A stretch of 64,000 bases of DNA from Gemmatimonadota bacterium. Its GTDB lineage: Bacteria; Gemmatimonadota; Gemmatimonadetes; Gemmatimonadales; Gemmatimonadaceae. The stretch spans positions 1-64,000 of the forward strand of contig JAQBQB010000004.1 in assembly GCA_028287235.1 (NCBI GenBank). Direction: 5' to 3'. A program made the translations under genes and the position numbers. Positions within the stretch are counted from its first letter, which is position 1, and every line of letters starts with the position of its first letter. The notes under the pieces were generated by a model that was given only the letters and a program-made list of their open reading frames with translations, did no database searches and had not been told where the DNA came from. Shown piece after piece: positions 9,209 through 19,059 of the stretch.

Positions 9209-10749
9209 TCACGACGCTCAATCTGGCCGTGCCGGCGCAGCTCATGCTCGCGCTCGTGCCCGACCTGATCCTCATTGGCGGAGCGATGATTCTGCTCGTC
9301 TGGGCCGCCTGGCGCCCGGACAGCGACTCGCACCAGCGCAACGTCGGCATGGCGTGCATCGTCCTCGCGGGCCTGACGATGCTCGCCACGCTCAACTGGA
9401 CCGGTCGATACGACGCGGGCCCCGGTCCGATCGCCATCGACAACTTCCGCTGGCTCGTGGACGTCATCGTCCTGCTCGGAACGATCTTCACGATCGCGCT
9501 GAGCATGGACGACAACATGCGTACGCGAATCACGGCGGCCGAGTCGCACGTGCTCGTGTTGCTCGCGTCGTCGGGCATGATGCTCCTCGCCGCGGCGCGC
9601 GATCTCACCATCGTGTTCCTCGGCATCGAGCTCATGTCGATCGCCGTCTATGCGCTCGCCGGCATGAACCGCCGCAGCGAGAAGTCGGCCGAGGGCGCGC
9701 TGAAGTATTTCCTGCTCGGTGCCTTCTCGACGGCATTCCTCCTGTACGGCATCGCGCTGGTGTACGGCGCGACGGGGACGACGAATCTCACGATCATCGC
9801 CGGCCGCATCGCGATCTTCCACCTTGGCGCCAGCCCGCTGTTGGTCGTCGGCATCGCGCTGATGCTGATCGGCTTCGGGTTCAAGGTCGCGACCGTGCCG
9901 TTCCACATGTGGGCACCGGACGTCTACGACGGTGCGCCATCGCCCATCACCGCCTACATGGCGGCAACGGTAAAGGCGGCGGCGTTCGCGGCGTTCATTC
10001 GCATCTGGCTCGAGGCATTTCCGTTCAGCTGGCCCAGCTGGCATCCGGCGCTCAGCGGTCTCGCCATCGCGTCGATGGTGTTCGGCAACGCGATCGGTCT
10101 GGTGCAGAAGAACCTGAAGCGGCTGCTCGCGTACTCGAGCATCGGCCACGCCGGCTACCTGCTCGTGGCGATCGCCGCGGGTACGTTCCAAGGCTCGTCG
10201 GCAATGTTGTTCTACCTCTTCGTCTACACCCTGGCGACGTTCGGCGCGTTTGCCGTCGTCGTCACGCTGCAGCGCGACGGGCAGGGCAGTGTGATGCTCG
10301 AGGATCTCGCCGGCCTGTGGAGCGTGCGGCCCTGGCTCGCCATGGCGATGGGCGTGATCATGTTCTCGCTGCTCGGCTTCCCGATCGTGGGCGGCGCGGG
10401 CTTCTTCGCCAAATGGTACATCTTGCAGGCCGCGCTGCAATCGCCGGTCAAGCAGACGCTCCTCTCGGTGATGCTCGTGCTGACCACGGTGGTGTCGGCG
10501 GGCTATTATCTCTACGTCGTGATGCTGATGTTCATGCGTCCGCGGCCCGACGGCGCGCCGGTGCCCGAGCGCTCCGGCGGACTCACGCAGATGGTGCTCG
10601 CCGTGAGCGTGGCGCTCATTCTGATCCTCGGCATCGTTCCGGAGTACGCGGTGCGTATGACGCGCGCCGGCCGCCCTCGCATGGAGGTCGAGCCGTCGAC
10701 GACGGCGCTGCCGACCGTTTCAGCGCTTCCGGTCGATCCAGTCCGCTAA
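9205..10749 (+). CDS. nuoN: NADH-quinone oxidoreductase subunit N (NuoN)
   Basis: Third antiporter-like subunit of complex I, 514 aa. Family signatures include LTIVFLGIELMSIAVYALAG (key glutamate), VATVPFHMWAPDVYDGAPSP, and YSSIGHAGYLLVAIA. It is the last gene of the nuo run and is followed by a strong hairpin at 10770-10790. The C-terminal 40 residues after the last helix are a Pro/Thr-rich hydrophilic tail. Confidence 0.96.
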   Translation: MITTLNLAVPAQLMLALVPDLILIGGAMILLVWAAWRPDSDSHQRNVGMACIVLAGLTMLATLNWTGRYDAGPGPIAIDNFRWLVDVIVLLGTIFTIALSMDDNMRTRITAAESHVLVLLASSGMMLLAAARDLTIVFLGIELMSIAVYALAGMNRRSEKSAEGALKYFLLGAFSTAFLLYGIALVYGATGTTNLTIIAGRIAIFHLGASPLLVVGIALMLIGFGFKVATVPFHMWAPDVYDGAPSPITAYMAATVKAAAFAAFIRIWLEAFPFSWPSWHPALSGLAIASMVFGNAIGLVQKNLKRLLAYSSIGHAGYLLVAIAAGTFQGSSAMLFYLFVYTLATFGAFAVVVTLQRDGQGSVMLEDLAGLWSVRPWLAMAMGVIMFSLLGFPIVGGAGFFAKWYILQAALQSPVKQTLLSVMLVLTTVVSAGYYLYVVMLMFMRPRPDGAPVPERSGGLTQMVLAVSVALILILGIVPEYAVRMTRAGRPRMEVEPSTTALPTVSALPVDPVR

Positions 10750-10769
10750 CGCGGCTCGTCATCCGGTGA

Positions 10770-10799
10770 CGGGGCCGCACGGCGGCCCCGTTGCATTTA
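10770..10799 (+). terminator. Rho-independent-type terminator after the nuo genes
   Basis: A perfect 9-bp GC stem (CGGGGCCGC, loop ACG, GCGGCCCCG) at 10770-10790 is followed by TTGCATTT. The tail is only partly T-rich. It sits 20 bp after the nuoN stop and 20 bp before the next gene. Confidence 0.75.
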
Positions 10800-10809
10800 G
10801 AAGAGGCTC

Positions 10810-12180
10810 ATGGCACTCGCAGCCGCAATCTTTCGCCAATACGACATTCGCGGCGTCGTCGACAAGGATCTGACGACGGACGCCGCGCGCGCCGTCGGGT
10901 CGGCGTACGCGGCGTTGCTGCGTGAGTGCGGCCTCCACGGCGCCGTTGCGGTGGGACGCGACAATCGCCCCAGCGGCGACGCATTGCGCGACGCCCTCGT
11001 CGACGGGTTGACCACCGCCGGCGTCGACGTGATCGACATCGGCGTCGTGCCCACGCCGCTCACGTATTGGGCGCTGCATCACCTGCCGGTGGTCGGCGGC
11101 ATCCAGGTCACGGGCTCGCACAATCCGCCCGAGTACAACGGGTTCAAGCTCTCGGTCGAGAAGGGCTCGGTGCACGGCGAGGAGATCCAACACCTCTACA
11201 CGCTCGCGCAGCAGGCCCGCCCCGCGGCGCCGACGCGCGGCACCATTCGACACACGCAGGTGATCGACGGCTACATCGACGACGTCGTGCGGCGCGTCGG
11301 CAAGCTGTCGCGCCCCATCCGCGCCGTGTACGACTGCGGCAACGGCGCCGGCGCGCTCGTTGCGCCACAGCTCTTCGAGCGGCTCGGCCTCGTGGGACGC
11401 GGCCTCTTCTGCGAGAGCGACGGCACGTTTCCCAACCATCACCCGGACCCCACGGTCCCCGAGAATCTCGAGGCATTGATCGCGGCGGTCCGAACGGACG
11501 GCGCCGAGATCGGGATCGCCTTCGACGGCGACGCGGACCGCATCGGCGTCGTGGACGGGAAGGGGAACATCATCTGGGGCGACCGGATCCTCATTCTGTA
11601 TGCGCGCGACGTCCTCGAGCGCACGGGTCGCGGCCAGCCGATCATCTTCGACGTGAAGTGCTCGCAATCGCTGCCCACCGCGATCGAGAACGCCGGCGGA
11701 CAGCCGATCATGTGGAAGACGGGCCACTCGCTCATCAAGGAGAAGATGCGCGAGACGAACGCGCCCATCGCCGGCGAGATGTCGGGCCACATGTTCTTCA
11801 GCGAGGGCTTCTACGGCCACGACGACGCGATGTATGGCGCCGCGCGCCTGCTGCGCATTCTCGCCGACTCCGGCCGCACCGTCGACGAGCTGCTCGCCGA
11901 CGTCCCGGATTTCGTCTCTACCCCCGAGCTCCGCATCGACGTGCCCGAAGAGCTCAAGTTCGGTCTCGTCGAAGCGGCGGTCCGCCATTTTCGCGCGCGC
12001 TACGACGTGATCGACGTCGACGGCGTGCGAGTCCTCTTCGGCGACGGATGGGGATTGATTCGCGCGTCCAACACCCAGCCGGTGATCGTCGCGCGCTACG
12101 AGGCCGCGACGCCGGAGCGCCTCGCGGCGATCCGCGGCGAGATGGAAGGCTGGTTGCGCGCCCAGGGCGTCACGGTGTGA
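10810..12180 (+). CDS. Phosphomannomutase/phosphoglucomutase
   Basis: Alpha-D-phosphohexomutase, 456 aa, interconverting hexose 6-phosphate and hexose 1-phosphate for sugar nucleotide and envelope glycan synthesis. The active-site phosphoserine is S103 in TGSHNPPEYNG. The metal loop is D239-G-D-A-D-R. The sugar-binding loop GEMSGHMFF and the C-terminal phosphate loop RASNTQPVIVARYEA are intact. Size and motifs fit the AlgC/ManB group with dual mannose/glucose specificity, but sequence alone does not fix which sugar is preferred. It starts at ATG 10810 after the nuo terminator and ends one base before the UPF0182 gene, so it probably heads a new transcription unit. Confidence 0.93.
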   Translation: MALAAAIFRQYDIRGVVDKDLTTDAARAVGSAYAALLRECGLHGAVAVGRDNRPSGDALRDALVDGLTTAGVDVIDIGVVPTPLTYWALHHLPVVGGIQVTGSHNPPEYNGFKLSVEKGSVHGEEIQHLYTLAQQARPAAPTRGTIRHTQVIDGYIDDVVRRVGKLSRPIRAVYDCGNGAGALVAPQLFERLGLVGRGLFCESDGTFPNHHPDPTVPENLEALIAAVRTDGAEIGIAFDGDADRIGVVDGKGNIIWGDRILILYARDVLERTGRGQPIIFDVKCSQSLPTAIENAGGQPIMWKTGHSLIKEKMRETNAPIAGEMSGHMFFSEGFYGHDDAMYGAARLLRILADSGRTVDELLADVPDFVSTPELRIDVPEELKFGLVEAAVRHFRARYDVIDVDGVRVLFGDGWGLIRASNTQPVIVARYEAATPERLAAIRGEMEGWLRAQGVTV

Positions 12181-12181
12181 C

Positions 12182-14632
12182 ATGACCACGCGCCGGTGGC
12201 TCATGGTCGTCCTGGGTACCGTCGCGGTCTTGTTGATCGTCGGCCGCTCGCTCGCCGGCGTGTACTCCGACTATCTCTGGTACGATTCCCTCGGCGCCGT
12301 GGCACTCTGGCGCACGCGGGTGACGGCCATGATCGCGCTTCGCGTCGGATCGGCGATCGCCGCGGGCCTGTTCGCGTTCGCCAACCTCTACGCCGTGCGC
12401 CAGTCCGTCGTGTCGCTCGTGCTGCCGCGCCGGCTCGGAAATCTCGAGATCGGCGAGGAAGTGCCGGGGCGGTATCTCATGGGCGCGGCGATCGCGCTGT
12501 CGGCGCTGCTCGGTGCATTGCTCGCCGTTCCGCAGAACGATTGGACCTCGCTCGTGCTGGCGCGCGCCGCCCGCCCCTTCGGCGACTCGGATCCATATTT
12601 CGGCGCGGACCTCAGCTTCTTCGTCTACTGGCTGCCGTTCGAGAATTCGCTCTGGACCTGGGCGTTCTTCTCGGTCATCGTCGTGACGGTCGTCGTCATC
12701 CTGCTCTACGCGTTGACGCCAAGTCTCAAGTGGCAGCGCGGCGCGCTGTACGCGTCGACATACGTGCGAAGACATTTCACGGTGCTCATCGGCGTCATCC
12801 TGTTGATGCTGGCCTGGGGCTATCGGCTCGACATGTATTCGTTGGTCATGGAAGGCAGCGGTCCCGATGGCGCCTTCAGCTGGGTCGATCATCGCGTCGG
12901 CGTACCCGGAGATCTGCTGCTGGCGCTGGCGACGCTCGGCGCTGCGCTGATCGTCCTGTGGGCCGGCTTCGCGGGACAGATACGCCTTGCGGGCATCTCG
13001 GTGTTCACCGTGGTCGCGATGTCGCTGCTCATCCGCGAAGTGGTGCCGGCGATCGCACAGCACACCGGCACCGACGCCGAGCGCGCGGCGCATGAGCGGC
13101 CGTACCAGGCGACGCGCGCGGGGTACACGCGACGCGCGTTCGCCGTGGACGCGATCCCGCGCGCCGATTCCTCGTTCGCCTATCCCTCGCTCGCCGCGGC
13201 GCTGCCCTGGGTGCCGGTGTGGGACGCGCCGGCGCTCGCGCGGGCCATCGACGGCGGACGATCGGGCGACGAGCAGAGCGTGGGCATCGAGTGGCGTTGG
13301 TCGCCGGCCGGCCTCGCGGCCGACGTCGTGGAACCGCCGCCCCCCGGCGCCGCACCGCGCGCGCCGTGGACCGTGGCGCGCGTTTTGGCCAACGACGCCG
13401 ACGATCGCGGCGCGCCGGTACGACTCGCCGGTCCGCGCGCCTCGGCCACCGACGACAGCCCGCTCGACGCGCCTCTCGTGTACCCGGGCGCGCCGTCGTT
13501 CCTCATCATTGCCGACTCGCTCAACCACAGCGCCGGCTCCCCGCTCGAGCCTACGCTCGCGCGCGTCGCCAGCGCGTGGACACTTCAGAATTTTCGCATA
13601 CTCTCGCGCGACTTGCCGCAGCCGCGGCCAACGCTGATCGCGCATCGCGACGTGCGCGATCGAATCGACCGCTTCATGCCGTTCTTCGCGCAGGGGCGCC
13701 GGATCGATCCGCTGCTCGTCGGCGACTCCTTGTACTGGAGCGTCGACCTGTATTCGGTGTCGAGCACCTACCCGCTGAGCCGACACGCGCTCCTCGCCGG
13801 CGAGGATCGTAGCTACTTCCGCCACGCCGCGATTGCGATCGTGCAAGCGTCGACGGGCGACATCAGCGTCGTTCCCGATTCCGCGCTCGATCCGATCGCC
13901 GCAACGTGGGTGCGCCGCCTGCCGTCGATCTTCGGCACGTGGAGCGCGCTTCCGACGGGCATTCGCGCGCTGCTCGCTCCGCCCATCGACGGCCTCTATG
14001 CGCAAGCCGCCGCATTCGGCCGGTACGGAAGCCGCAACGATACCGACCCGCCACGGCACGTTCCGACCATCGACGGTGCCGACACCACGTTTCGGAGCGT
14101 GGATCTTCCAATCGTGCTTCCCGGAACACAGACCACGGCGCTCGCGCTCCCTCTGGCCGACGACACCGACCGCTTGCGGGGCCTGTTGATCGGTACTGGC
14201 GGCGCAACGCGGCTCACCGTGTGGTATCCGCTCCCCACGCCGGGACCTCGGTGGACTGCCGTCATCGATCGCCTGCGCTCCGTCGACAGCGCCGGCAGCG
14301 CGGCCCGAGAGGGACCGCTCGCTCATGGACGCATTCGGTCGGTTCCGGTTCGCTCGGGCATCGGGTTCGTCCAGCCGACCTACCGGTGGCGGCCGCCGAG
14401 CGTTCCGACGCTCAACCGCGTCGCCGTCCTCGTGGGCGATACGACCCGGTCGGTCGCCCCGGGATCGGCCGCGCTGGTGCACGTGCCGGCCGGCTCCGGC
14501 GCAGCCGGGAAAGTGTCCGCGGCCGCGTTGTATGCGCTGATGCGCGACGCACTGCGCCGCGGCGACTGGGCCGCCTTTGGGCGCGCCTTCGAGGGGCTCG
14601 GCCGCGCCCTCGGACAACCGACCGTCCCATGA
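12182..14632 (+). CDS. UPF0182 family membrane protein
   Basis: 816 aa. The N-terminal 290 residues hold about seven transmembrane helices, and the remainder is a large, probably extracytoplasmic domain. Recognisable family features are VYSDYLWYDSLGAVALW near the N-terminus, the FGADLSFFVYWLPF helix, and in the soluble part YWSVDLYSVSSTYPLS. UPF0182 (COG1615) has no established function. The gene overlaps the following carbamate kinase by ATGA (14629-14632) and follows the phosphohexomutase by one base, so the three are likely co-transcribed. The C-terminal 20 residues (MRDALRRGDWAAFGRAFEGL) form the short helical end typical of the family. Confidence 0.88.
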   Translation: MTTRRWLMVVLGTVAVLLIVGRSLAGVYSDYLWYDSLGAVALWRTRVTAMIALRVGSAIAAGLFAFANLYAVRQSVVSLVLPRRLGNLEIGEEVPGRYLMGAAIALSALLGALLAVPQNDWTSLVLARAARPFGDSDPYFGADLSFFVYWLPFENSLWTWAFFSVIVVTVVVILLYALTPSLKWQRGALYASTYVRRHFTVLIGVILLMLAWGYRLDMYSLVMEGSGPDGAFSWVDHRVGVPGDLLLALATLGAALIVLWAGFAGQIRLAGISVFTVVAMSLLIREVVPAIAQHTGTDAERAAHERPYQATRAGYTRRAFAVDAIPRADSSFAYPSLAAALPWVPVWDAPALARAIDGGRSGDEQSVGIEWRWSPAGLAADVVEPPPPGAAPRAPWTVARVLANDADDRGAPVRLAGPRASATDDSPLDAPLVYPGAPSFLIIADSLNHSAGSPLEPTLARVASAWTLQNFRILSRDLPQPRPTLIAHRDVRDRIDRFMPFFAQGRRIDPLLVGDSLYWSVDLYSVSSTYPLSRHALLAGEDRSYFRHAAIAIVQASTGDISVVPDSALDPIAATWVRRLPSIFGTWSALPTGIRALLAPPIDGLYAQAAAFGRYGSRNDTDPPRHVPTIDGADTTFRSVDLPIVLPGTQTTALALPLADDTDRLRGLLIGTGGATRLTVWYPLPTPGPRWTAVIDRLRSVDSAGSAAREGPLAHGRIRSVPVRSGIGFVQPTYRWRPPSVPTLNRVAVLVGDTTRSVAPGSAALVHVPAGSGAAGKVSAAALYALMRDALRRGDWAAFGRAFEGLGRALGQPTVP

Positions 14633-15612
14633 GTCACACGCACGCCCGCACGGCGGTCATCGCCCTGGGCGGCAACGCGCTCGCTCCCTCGGGCGAGACG
14701 TCTACGATCTACGACCAGTTCCGCCACACGCGCGAGAGCCTCGGACCCATCGTCGAGCTCGCGCTCGCCGGATGGAGCGTCTGCATCGTGCACGGCAACG
14801 GACCGCAGGTGGGCGACGAGTTGGTGCGGAACGAGGTGGCGCGCGGGGAGGCGAGCCCGCTCCCCTTAGGCGTGCTCGTGGCCGCGACGGCGGGGTGGAT
14901 CGGCTACATGATCCAACAGTCCATCGAGAATGCGCTCCTGCGAGCGCATTCGCCGCGCAGCGTGGCCACGGTGATTACCCAGGTTCAGGTCGATCCCACC
15001 GACCCGGCGCTTCGGAATCCGACTAAATTCATCGGGCGCGCGCTGACGCAGAAGCGCGCGCGGGAGCTGCAGGCCGAAGGACACGTCGTGAAAACCGACG
15101 GCAACGGAAAGCTGCGGCGCGTCGTCGGCAGTCCGGCGCCACAGGGCATTCGCGAGCTGGCGGTCATCAAGCTGCTGGTGGAGCAGGGCATGCTGGTCGT
15201 CGCTTGCGGCGGCGGCGGCGCGCCGGTCTACGAGCATCCGACGTTGGGCTGGGAAGGCATCGACGCGGTCGTCGACAAAGATCTCGCGGCCGCGGTGTTG
15301 GCGCGCGACCTCGGCGCCGAGCTGTTGCTGATCTTGACCGACGTCGACGCGGTGTACGCCGATTGGGGCACGCCGGAACAACGGCCGCTGCGACAGCTCA
15401 CGGTGGACGAAGCGGTAGCGATGGACGAAGCGAAAGCGTTCGGCGAAGGCAGCATGGCGCCAAAGATTCGTGCGGCGGTGGATTTTGTCCGGCGCACTGG
15501 TGGACGTGCGATCATCACGTCGTTGAGCCACGGACAGCAGGCGGTCCACGGCGAGGCGGGAACGACCATAACCGGAACCACGGTAACTACGGTAACTAGG
15601 GAGACCGCGTGA
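14629..15612 (+). CDS. arcC: Carbamate kinase
   Basis: Amino-acid-kinase fold enzyme, 327 aa, that transfers phosphate between carbamoyl phosphate and ADP. Motifs: N-terminal AVIALGGNAL, VHGNGPQVGDE, VVACGGGGAPV, and the VDKDLAAAVLARDLGAELLLILTDVDAVY nucleotide-binding segment. The start is ATG 14629, overlapping the UPF0182 stop; the frame is open further upstream but that region lies inside the other gene. No arcA or arcB accompanies it, so its role here (ATP from carbamoyl phosphate, or purine/arginine breakdown) cannot be told. The C-terminus ends in a Thr/Val-rich tail encoded by a short tandem repeat (15580-15597). The stop overlaps the sucC GTG. Confidence 0.93.
   Translation: MSHTHARTAVIALGGNALAPSGETSTIYDQFRHTRESLGPIVELALAGWSVCIVHGNGPQVGDELVRNEVARGEASPLPLGVLVAATAGWIGYMIQQSIENALLRAHSPRSVATVITQVQVDPTDPALRNPTKFIGRALTQKRARELQAEGHVVKTDGNGKLRRVVGSPAPQGIRELAVIKLLVEQGMLVVACGGGGAPVYEHPTLGWEGIDAVVDKDLAAAVLARDLGAELLLILTDVDAVYADWGTPEQRPLRQLTVDEAVAMDEAKAFGEGSMAPKIRAAVDFVRRTGGRAIITSLSHGQQAVHGEAGTTITGTTVTTVTRETA
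15580..15597 (+). repeat. Two perfect 9-bp tandem copies in the arcC 3' end
   Basis: ACGGTAACT occurs twice back to back and is preceded by degenerate copies (ACCATAACCGGAACC). It encodes the TVTTVT tail of carbamate kinase, a segment not conserved in the family. The ACGGTAA core also appears, inverted, in the intergenic repeat at 27282-27425. Confidence 0.6.
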
Positions 15613-16754
15613 ACATTCACGAGTACCAAGCGAAAGAAATCCTTCGGAACGAAGGCGTTCCGATTCCCCCGGGCGAAGTCGCCAGCACGCCGGAAGAAGT
15701 CGAGCGGATCGCCAAGCAATACGGCGGCACCGTCGTGGTGAAGGCGCAGGTGCACGCCGGCGGCCGCGGCAAGGCCGGCGGCGTCAAGCTCGCCAAGACG
15801 CCGGCCGAGGCGAAAGAAGTCGCTGAGAAAATCCTCAAGCTCCACATCAAGGGCTTGCCGGTGCTGAAGGTGCTCGTCACCCCGGCCGCCGACATCGCCA
15901 ACGAGGCGTACGTCGGGATCATCCTCGACCGCGCGTCGAAAAAGCCGGTGTTCATGGTGAGTCCGGCCGGCGGCATCGACATCGAGGAAGTCGCCGAGAA
16001 GACGCCTGAGAAGATTCTCAAGCTGCCCATCGACACGCGCTACGGGTTGCAGCCGTATCAGGCGAGCCGGCTCGGCTTCTTCCTCTTCGACGACGTGAAG
16101 AAAGTGCGCGCGGCCGCGAAGATCATGCAGTCGCTGTACACGGCGTTCATGAAGAACGGCTGCTCGCTCGCCGAGATCAATCCGCTCGTGACCACGCCGG
16201 CCGGCGACATCGTGGCGCTCGACGCCAAGATGGTGATCGACGACAACGAGCTCGATCGCCACCCGGAGCTCGCGGAGCTGCGCGACGAGAGCGCCGAGGA
16301 GCCGAGCGAGGTGATGGCGCGCAACGCCAACCTCACGTTCATCAAGCTCGACGGCGACGTCGGCTGCGTCGTGAACGGCGCCGGCCTGGCCATGGCGACC
16401 ATGGATCTCGTGAAGTACTACGGCGGCGAGCCGGCGAACTTCCTCGACATCGGCGGCTCGTCGAACCCCGAGAAAGTCGTGAATGCGCTCAAGATCATCA
16501 CGTCCGACCCGAGCGTGAAGGCGATCCTCTTTAACATCTTTGGCGGCATCACGCGCACCGACGACGTGGCGAACGGCATCGTCACCGCCACCAAACAGAA
16601 CCCGCTGAAAGTGCCGATCGTCATTCGGCTCACCGGCACCAACGAAGAGATCGCGATGAAGATTCTGGAGGAGAACGGCTTCTCGGCGTCGTCCGACATG
16701 GATGAAGCGGTCAAGCGAGCGGTGGAGCTGGCGAAGGGAGGAAAGGCCGCATGA
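15609..16754 (+). CDS. sucC: Succinyl-CoA synthetase beta subunit
   Basis: 381 aa ATP-grasp subunit of succinyl-CoA ligase, the TCA-cycle enzyme that makes ATP or GTP from succinyl-CoA. It opens with the classic [13 protein letters not shown] from a GTG at 15609 (overlapping the arcC stop). Further motifs are [27 protein letters not shown], and the CoA/phosphate-side [17 protein letters not shown]. An AAGG-rich Shine-Dalgarno (GGGAGA) precedes the GTG. It overlaps sucD by ATGA. Confidence 0.97.
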   Translation: MNIHEYQAKEILRNEGVPIPPGEVASTPEEVERIAKQYGGTVVVKAQVHAGGRGKAGGVKLAKTPAEAKEVAEKILKLHIKGLPVLKVLVTPAADIANEAYVGIILDRASKKPVFMVSPAGGIDIEEVAEKTPEKILKLPIDTRYGLQPYQASRLGFFLFDDVKKVRAAAKIMQSLYTAFMKNGCSLAEINPLVTTPAGDIVALDAKMVIDDNELDRHPELAELRDESAEEPSEVMARNANLTFIKLDGDVGCVVNGAGLAMATMDLVKYYGGEPANFLDIGGSSNPEKVVNALKIITSDPSVKAILFNIFGGITRTDDVANGIVTATKQNPLKVPIVIRLTGTNEEIAMKILEENGFSASSDMDEAVKRAVELAKGGKAA

Positions 16755-17620
16755 GCGTCTTCATCGACAAGTCCACGACGGTGATCGTGCAGGGCATCAC
16801 GGGCCGCGACGGCTCGTTCCACACGAAGCAGATGCTCGAGTACGGCACGAAGATCGTCGCCGGCGTGACGCCCGGGAAAGGCGGCCAGCTGTTCGAGGGC
16901 ACGGTGCCGATCTTCAACACCGTGGCCGAGGCGATGGCCGCGACGAACGCCAACACGAGCGTCATCTACGTGCCGCCCCTCTATGCGGCCGACGCGATGC
17001 TCGAAGCCGCGGACGCCGGCGTGAAGTTCATCGTCGCGATCACCGAAGGCGTGCCGGTGCTCGACATGACGCGCGTCTACCCGTTCGTAAAGGAAAAGGG
17101 CGCCCGCCTGCTCGGCCCGAATTGCCCGGGGCTCATCACGCCCGGCGAGTCGAAGGTCGGGATCATTCCGGGACGCATCTGCACGCCTGGGAGCATCGGC
17201 GTAGTCAGCCGTTCAGGAACTCTAACCTACGAAGTGGTATATCAGCTCACGCGTGCCGGCATGGGGCAGTCGACCTGCGTCGGCATCGGCGGCGATCCGA
17301 TCAACGGCACCAACTTCATCGACTGTCTGGCCGCGTTCGAGGCGGACCCGAAGACGAAGGCCGTGGCGATGATGGGCGAGATCGGCGGCACCGACGAACA
17401 GGAAGCCGCGGCATTCGTGAAGCAGCACATGAAGAAGCCGGTCGTCGGCTTCATCGCCGGCCAGACCGCACCGCCGGGCCGCCGCATGGGCCATGCGGGC
17501 GCGATCATCTCCGGCTCGTCGGGTACGGCGGCCGAAAAGATCGCGGCGTTCGAGGAGGCGGGCATTGGCGTCGCCAAGCGCCCGATGGACTTCGTCGAGC
17601 TGCTCAAAGCGCGCATGTGA
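16751..17620 (+). CDS. sucD: Succinyl-CoA synthetase alpha subunit
   Basis: 289 aa CoA-binding and phosphohistidine subunit. The active-site histidine is H248 in [12 protein letters not shown]. The CoA-binding Rossmann segment begins with [22 protein letters not shown], and the second fold has [12 protein letters not shown]. Length matches E. coli SucD. It is paired with sucC by a 4-bp overlap and followed after 19 bp by the EIIA-CBS gene. Confidence 0.97.
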   Translation: MSVFIDKSTTVIVQGITGRDGSFHTKQMLEYGTKIVAGVTPGKGGQLFEGTVPIFNTVAEAMAATNANTSVIYVPPLYAADAMLEAADAGVKFIVAITEGVPVLDMTRVYPFVKEKGARLLGPNCPGLITPGESKVGIIPGRICTPGSIGVVSRSGTLTYEVVYQLTRAGMGQSTCVGIGGDPINGTNFIDCLAAFEADPKTKAVAMMGEIGGTDEQEAAAFVKQHMKKPVVGFIAGQTAPPGRRMGHAGAIISGSSGTAAEKIAAFEEAGIGVAKRPMDFVELLKARM

Positions 17621-17639
17621 GAGTCGTGTTGGGTGTGAC

Positions 17640-18527
17640 GTGAAGCTGGCGGACGTGCTGGCACCCTCGCGGGTGCTCGTTCCGATGTCCTGTGAGACGC
17701 TCGACGCGGCGCGAACGGCGCTGCTCGAGCGGCTCGCGGCGTCGGGCGCCATCGACGATCTCGCGGGGCTGCAGGCCCGCGTGTCGGAGGAGCGGGGGGA
17801 GGACATGGTCGCGATCGCCGACCGCGCCTTTCTGCTGCACTATCGCACCGACAAGGCGTCGTCGCTGCAGGTCGCGATCGGCGTGTGTCGGGACGGCATC
17901 CGTCGCGCACTCGACGAGGGCACGGAACAGCGCGCCCCGGTGGTGGTGGTCGTCGTCGGACCTCCGCGCACGGCTGCGCGACAGCTTCAGGTGGTGCGCG
18001 CCTTCGGACGCTTGCTGCCCAAGGAAGAGGCGATCGCCGCGCTGCTCGATGCACCGAGCGCCGAGGCGCTCGCCACGCTGCCGATGTTCACCGACTACGA
18101 GATTCCGGACCAGCTCCTGGTGCGCGATCTCATGACGGAGCGCCCGCGCACCACCACGGCCGACGTGCCGCTGCGCCGCGCGGCGCGCGAGCTGATTCGG
18201 AGCGGACTCGGCGCGCTGCCCGTAGTCGACGACGATCAGCGGCTGCTGGGCATGTTGAGCGAGCGGGAGTTGATGCGCCACCTGCTCGCCACGGAAGTGT
18301 TGTCCGATGGATCGTCGCGTCCCGGCTCGCCGTCGCTGCAGGGCACGAAGACGGTACGCGACGTCATGACGCGGCAGGTATTGTGTGTGGCGCCCGAGCA
18401 ACGGGTCGCCGAAGTTGCAGCATTGATGAGCAACAAGGACGTCGAGCGCGTGCCGGTGGTGCGGGAGGGCAGACTGGTCGGCTTTCTCACCCGCGGCGAC
18501 ATCGTTCGCAAACTCATAGGATCATAG
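17640..18527 (+). CDS. EIIA(Ntr)-like and tandem CBS domain protein
   Basis: 295 aa from GTG 17640. Residues 1-150 resemble a PTS EIIA type-2 (PtsN-like) fold: a conserved-position histidine (H67 in AFLLHYRTDK), the VVVVVVGPPRTAARQLQVVRAF strand-helix, and LPKEEAIAALLDAPSAEAL. Residues about 160-295 are two CBS motifs (VRDLMTERPRTTTADVPL... and VRDVMTRQVLCVAPEQRV...), which usually bind adenine nucleotides. The combination suggests a phosphorylation- or nucleotide-responsive regulator, but no partner is visible. It sits between sucD and ndk, 2 bp before ndk. A longer reading to 17493 overlaps sucD and is rejected. Confidence 0.8.
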   Translation: MKLADVLAPSRVLVPMSCETLDAARTALLERLAASGAIDDLAGLQARVSEERGEDMVAIADRAFLLHYRTDKASSLQVAIGVCRDGIRRALDEGTEQRAPVVVVVVGPPRTAARQLQVVRAFGRLLPKEEAIAALLDAPSAEALATLPMFTDYEIPDQLLVRDLMTERPRTTTADVPLRRAARELIRSGLGALPVVDDDQRLLGMLSERELMRHLLATEVLSDGSSRPGSPSLQGTKTVRDVMTRQVLCVAPEQRVAEVAALMSNKDVERVPVVREGRLVGFLTRGDIVRKLIGS

Positions 18528-18529
18528 CA

Positions 18530-18958
18530 ATGGCCGGGAACTACACGCTCACGATCGTCAAGCCGGATGCGTTCGGCGCAGGGAAGGCGGGCAAGATCAT
18601 CGCGCACCTCGAGGGCCAGGGCTTCAAGGTCCTCGCCGCGCGCGTGCTGCACATGTCGCAGGCCGAGGCCGGCGAGTTCTACGCCGTGCACAAGGAGCGG
18701 CCGTTCTACGGCTCGCTCGTGTCGTTCATGACGTCGGGCCCATGCATGCCGATGGTGTTGGAGAAGGCGGATGCCGTGGCAGCGCTGCGGGCAGCGATCG
18801 GGGCAACAGATCCTGCGGAAGCCGCGGATGGCACGGTTCGTAAGCTGTTCGCCGAGTCCAAGGAGCGGAACGCGATTCATGCGTCGGACAGCGATGAGAA
18901 CGCACAGCGCGAGGCGACCTTCTTTTTCGCTACTACCGAAATTCTCCGGGCGCGCTGA
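18530..18958 (+). CDS. ndk: Nucleoside diphosphate kinase
   Basis: 142 aa enzyme that equilibrates NTP and dNTP pools through a phosphohistidine. The catalytic residue is H117 in NAIHASDS. Other signatures are YTLTIVKPDAF at the N-terminus and HKERPFYGSLVSFMTSGP. The start ATG 18530 lies 2 bp after the EIIA-CBS stop; upstream in-frame readings run through that gene and are not Ndk. It is the last gene before a structured 3' region and terminator. Confidence 0.97.
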   Translation: MAGNYTLTIVKPDAFGAGKAGKIIAHLEGQGFKVLAARVLHMSQAEAGEFYAVHKERPFYGSLVSFMTSGPCMPMVLEKADAVAALRAAIGATDPAEAADGTVRKLFAESKERNAIHASDSDENAQREATFFFATTEILRAR

Positions 18959-18965
18959 ATAGCTG

Positions 18966-19059
18966 TCTGCTCTCTGGGAAGGGCGGTCAGGGATGCATCG
19001 ATCAGTTCTGTAGCCAGATCCCGGAGAGCAGAGAGCAAGAGTGCCCGTTCCGGGCACTC
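18966..19059 (+). terminator. Structured 3' region ending in a hairpin terminator
   Basis: An inverted repeat pairs 18966-18979 with 19019-19032 (13 of 14 positions) around a 39-nt loop. A second, perfect 9-bp stem follows: GAGTGCCCG, loop TTC, CGGGCACTC at 19039-19059, then AACTCTATT. The second hairpin is the likely terminator of the sucCD-ndk transcripts; the first could protect the 3' end or be regulatory. Confidence 0.65.
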
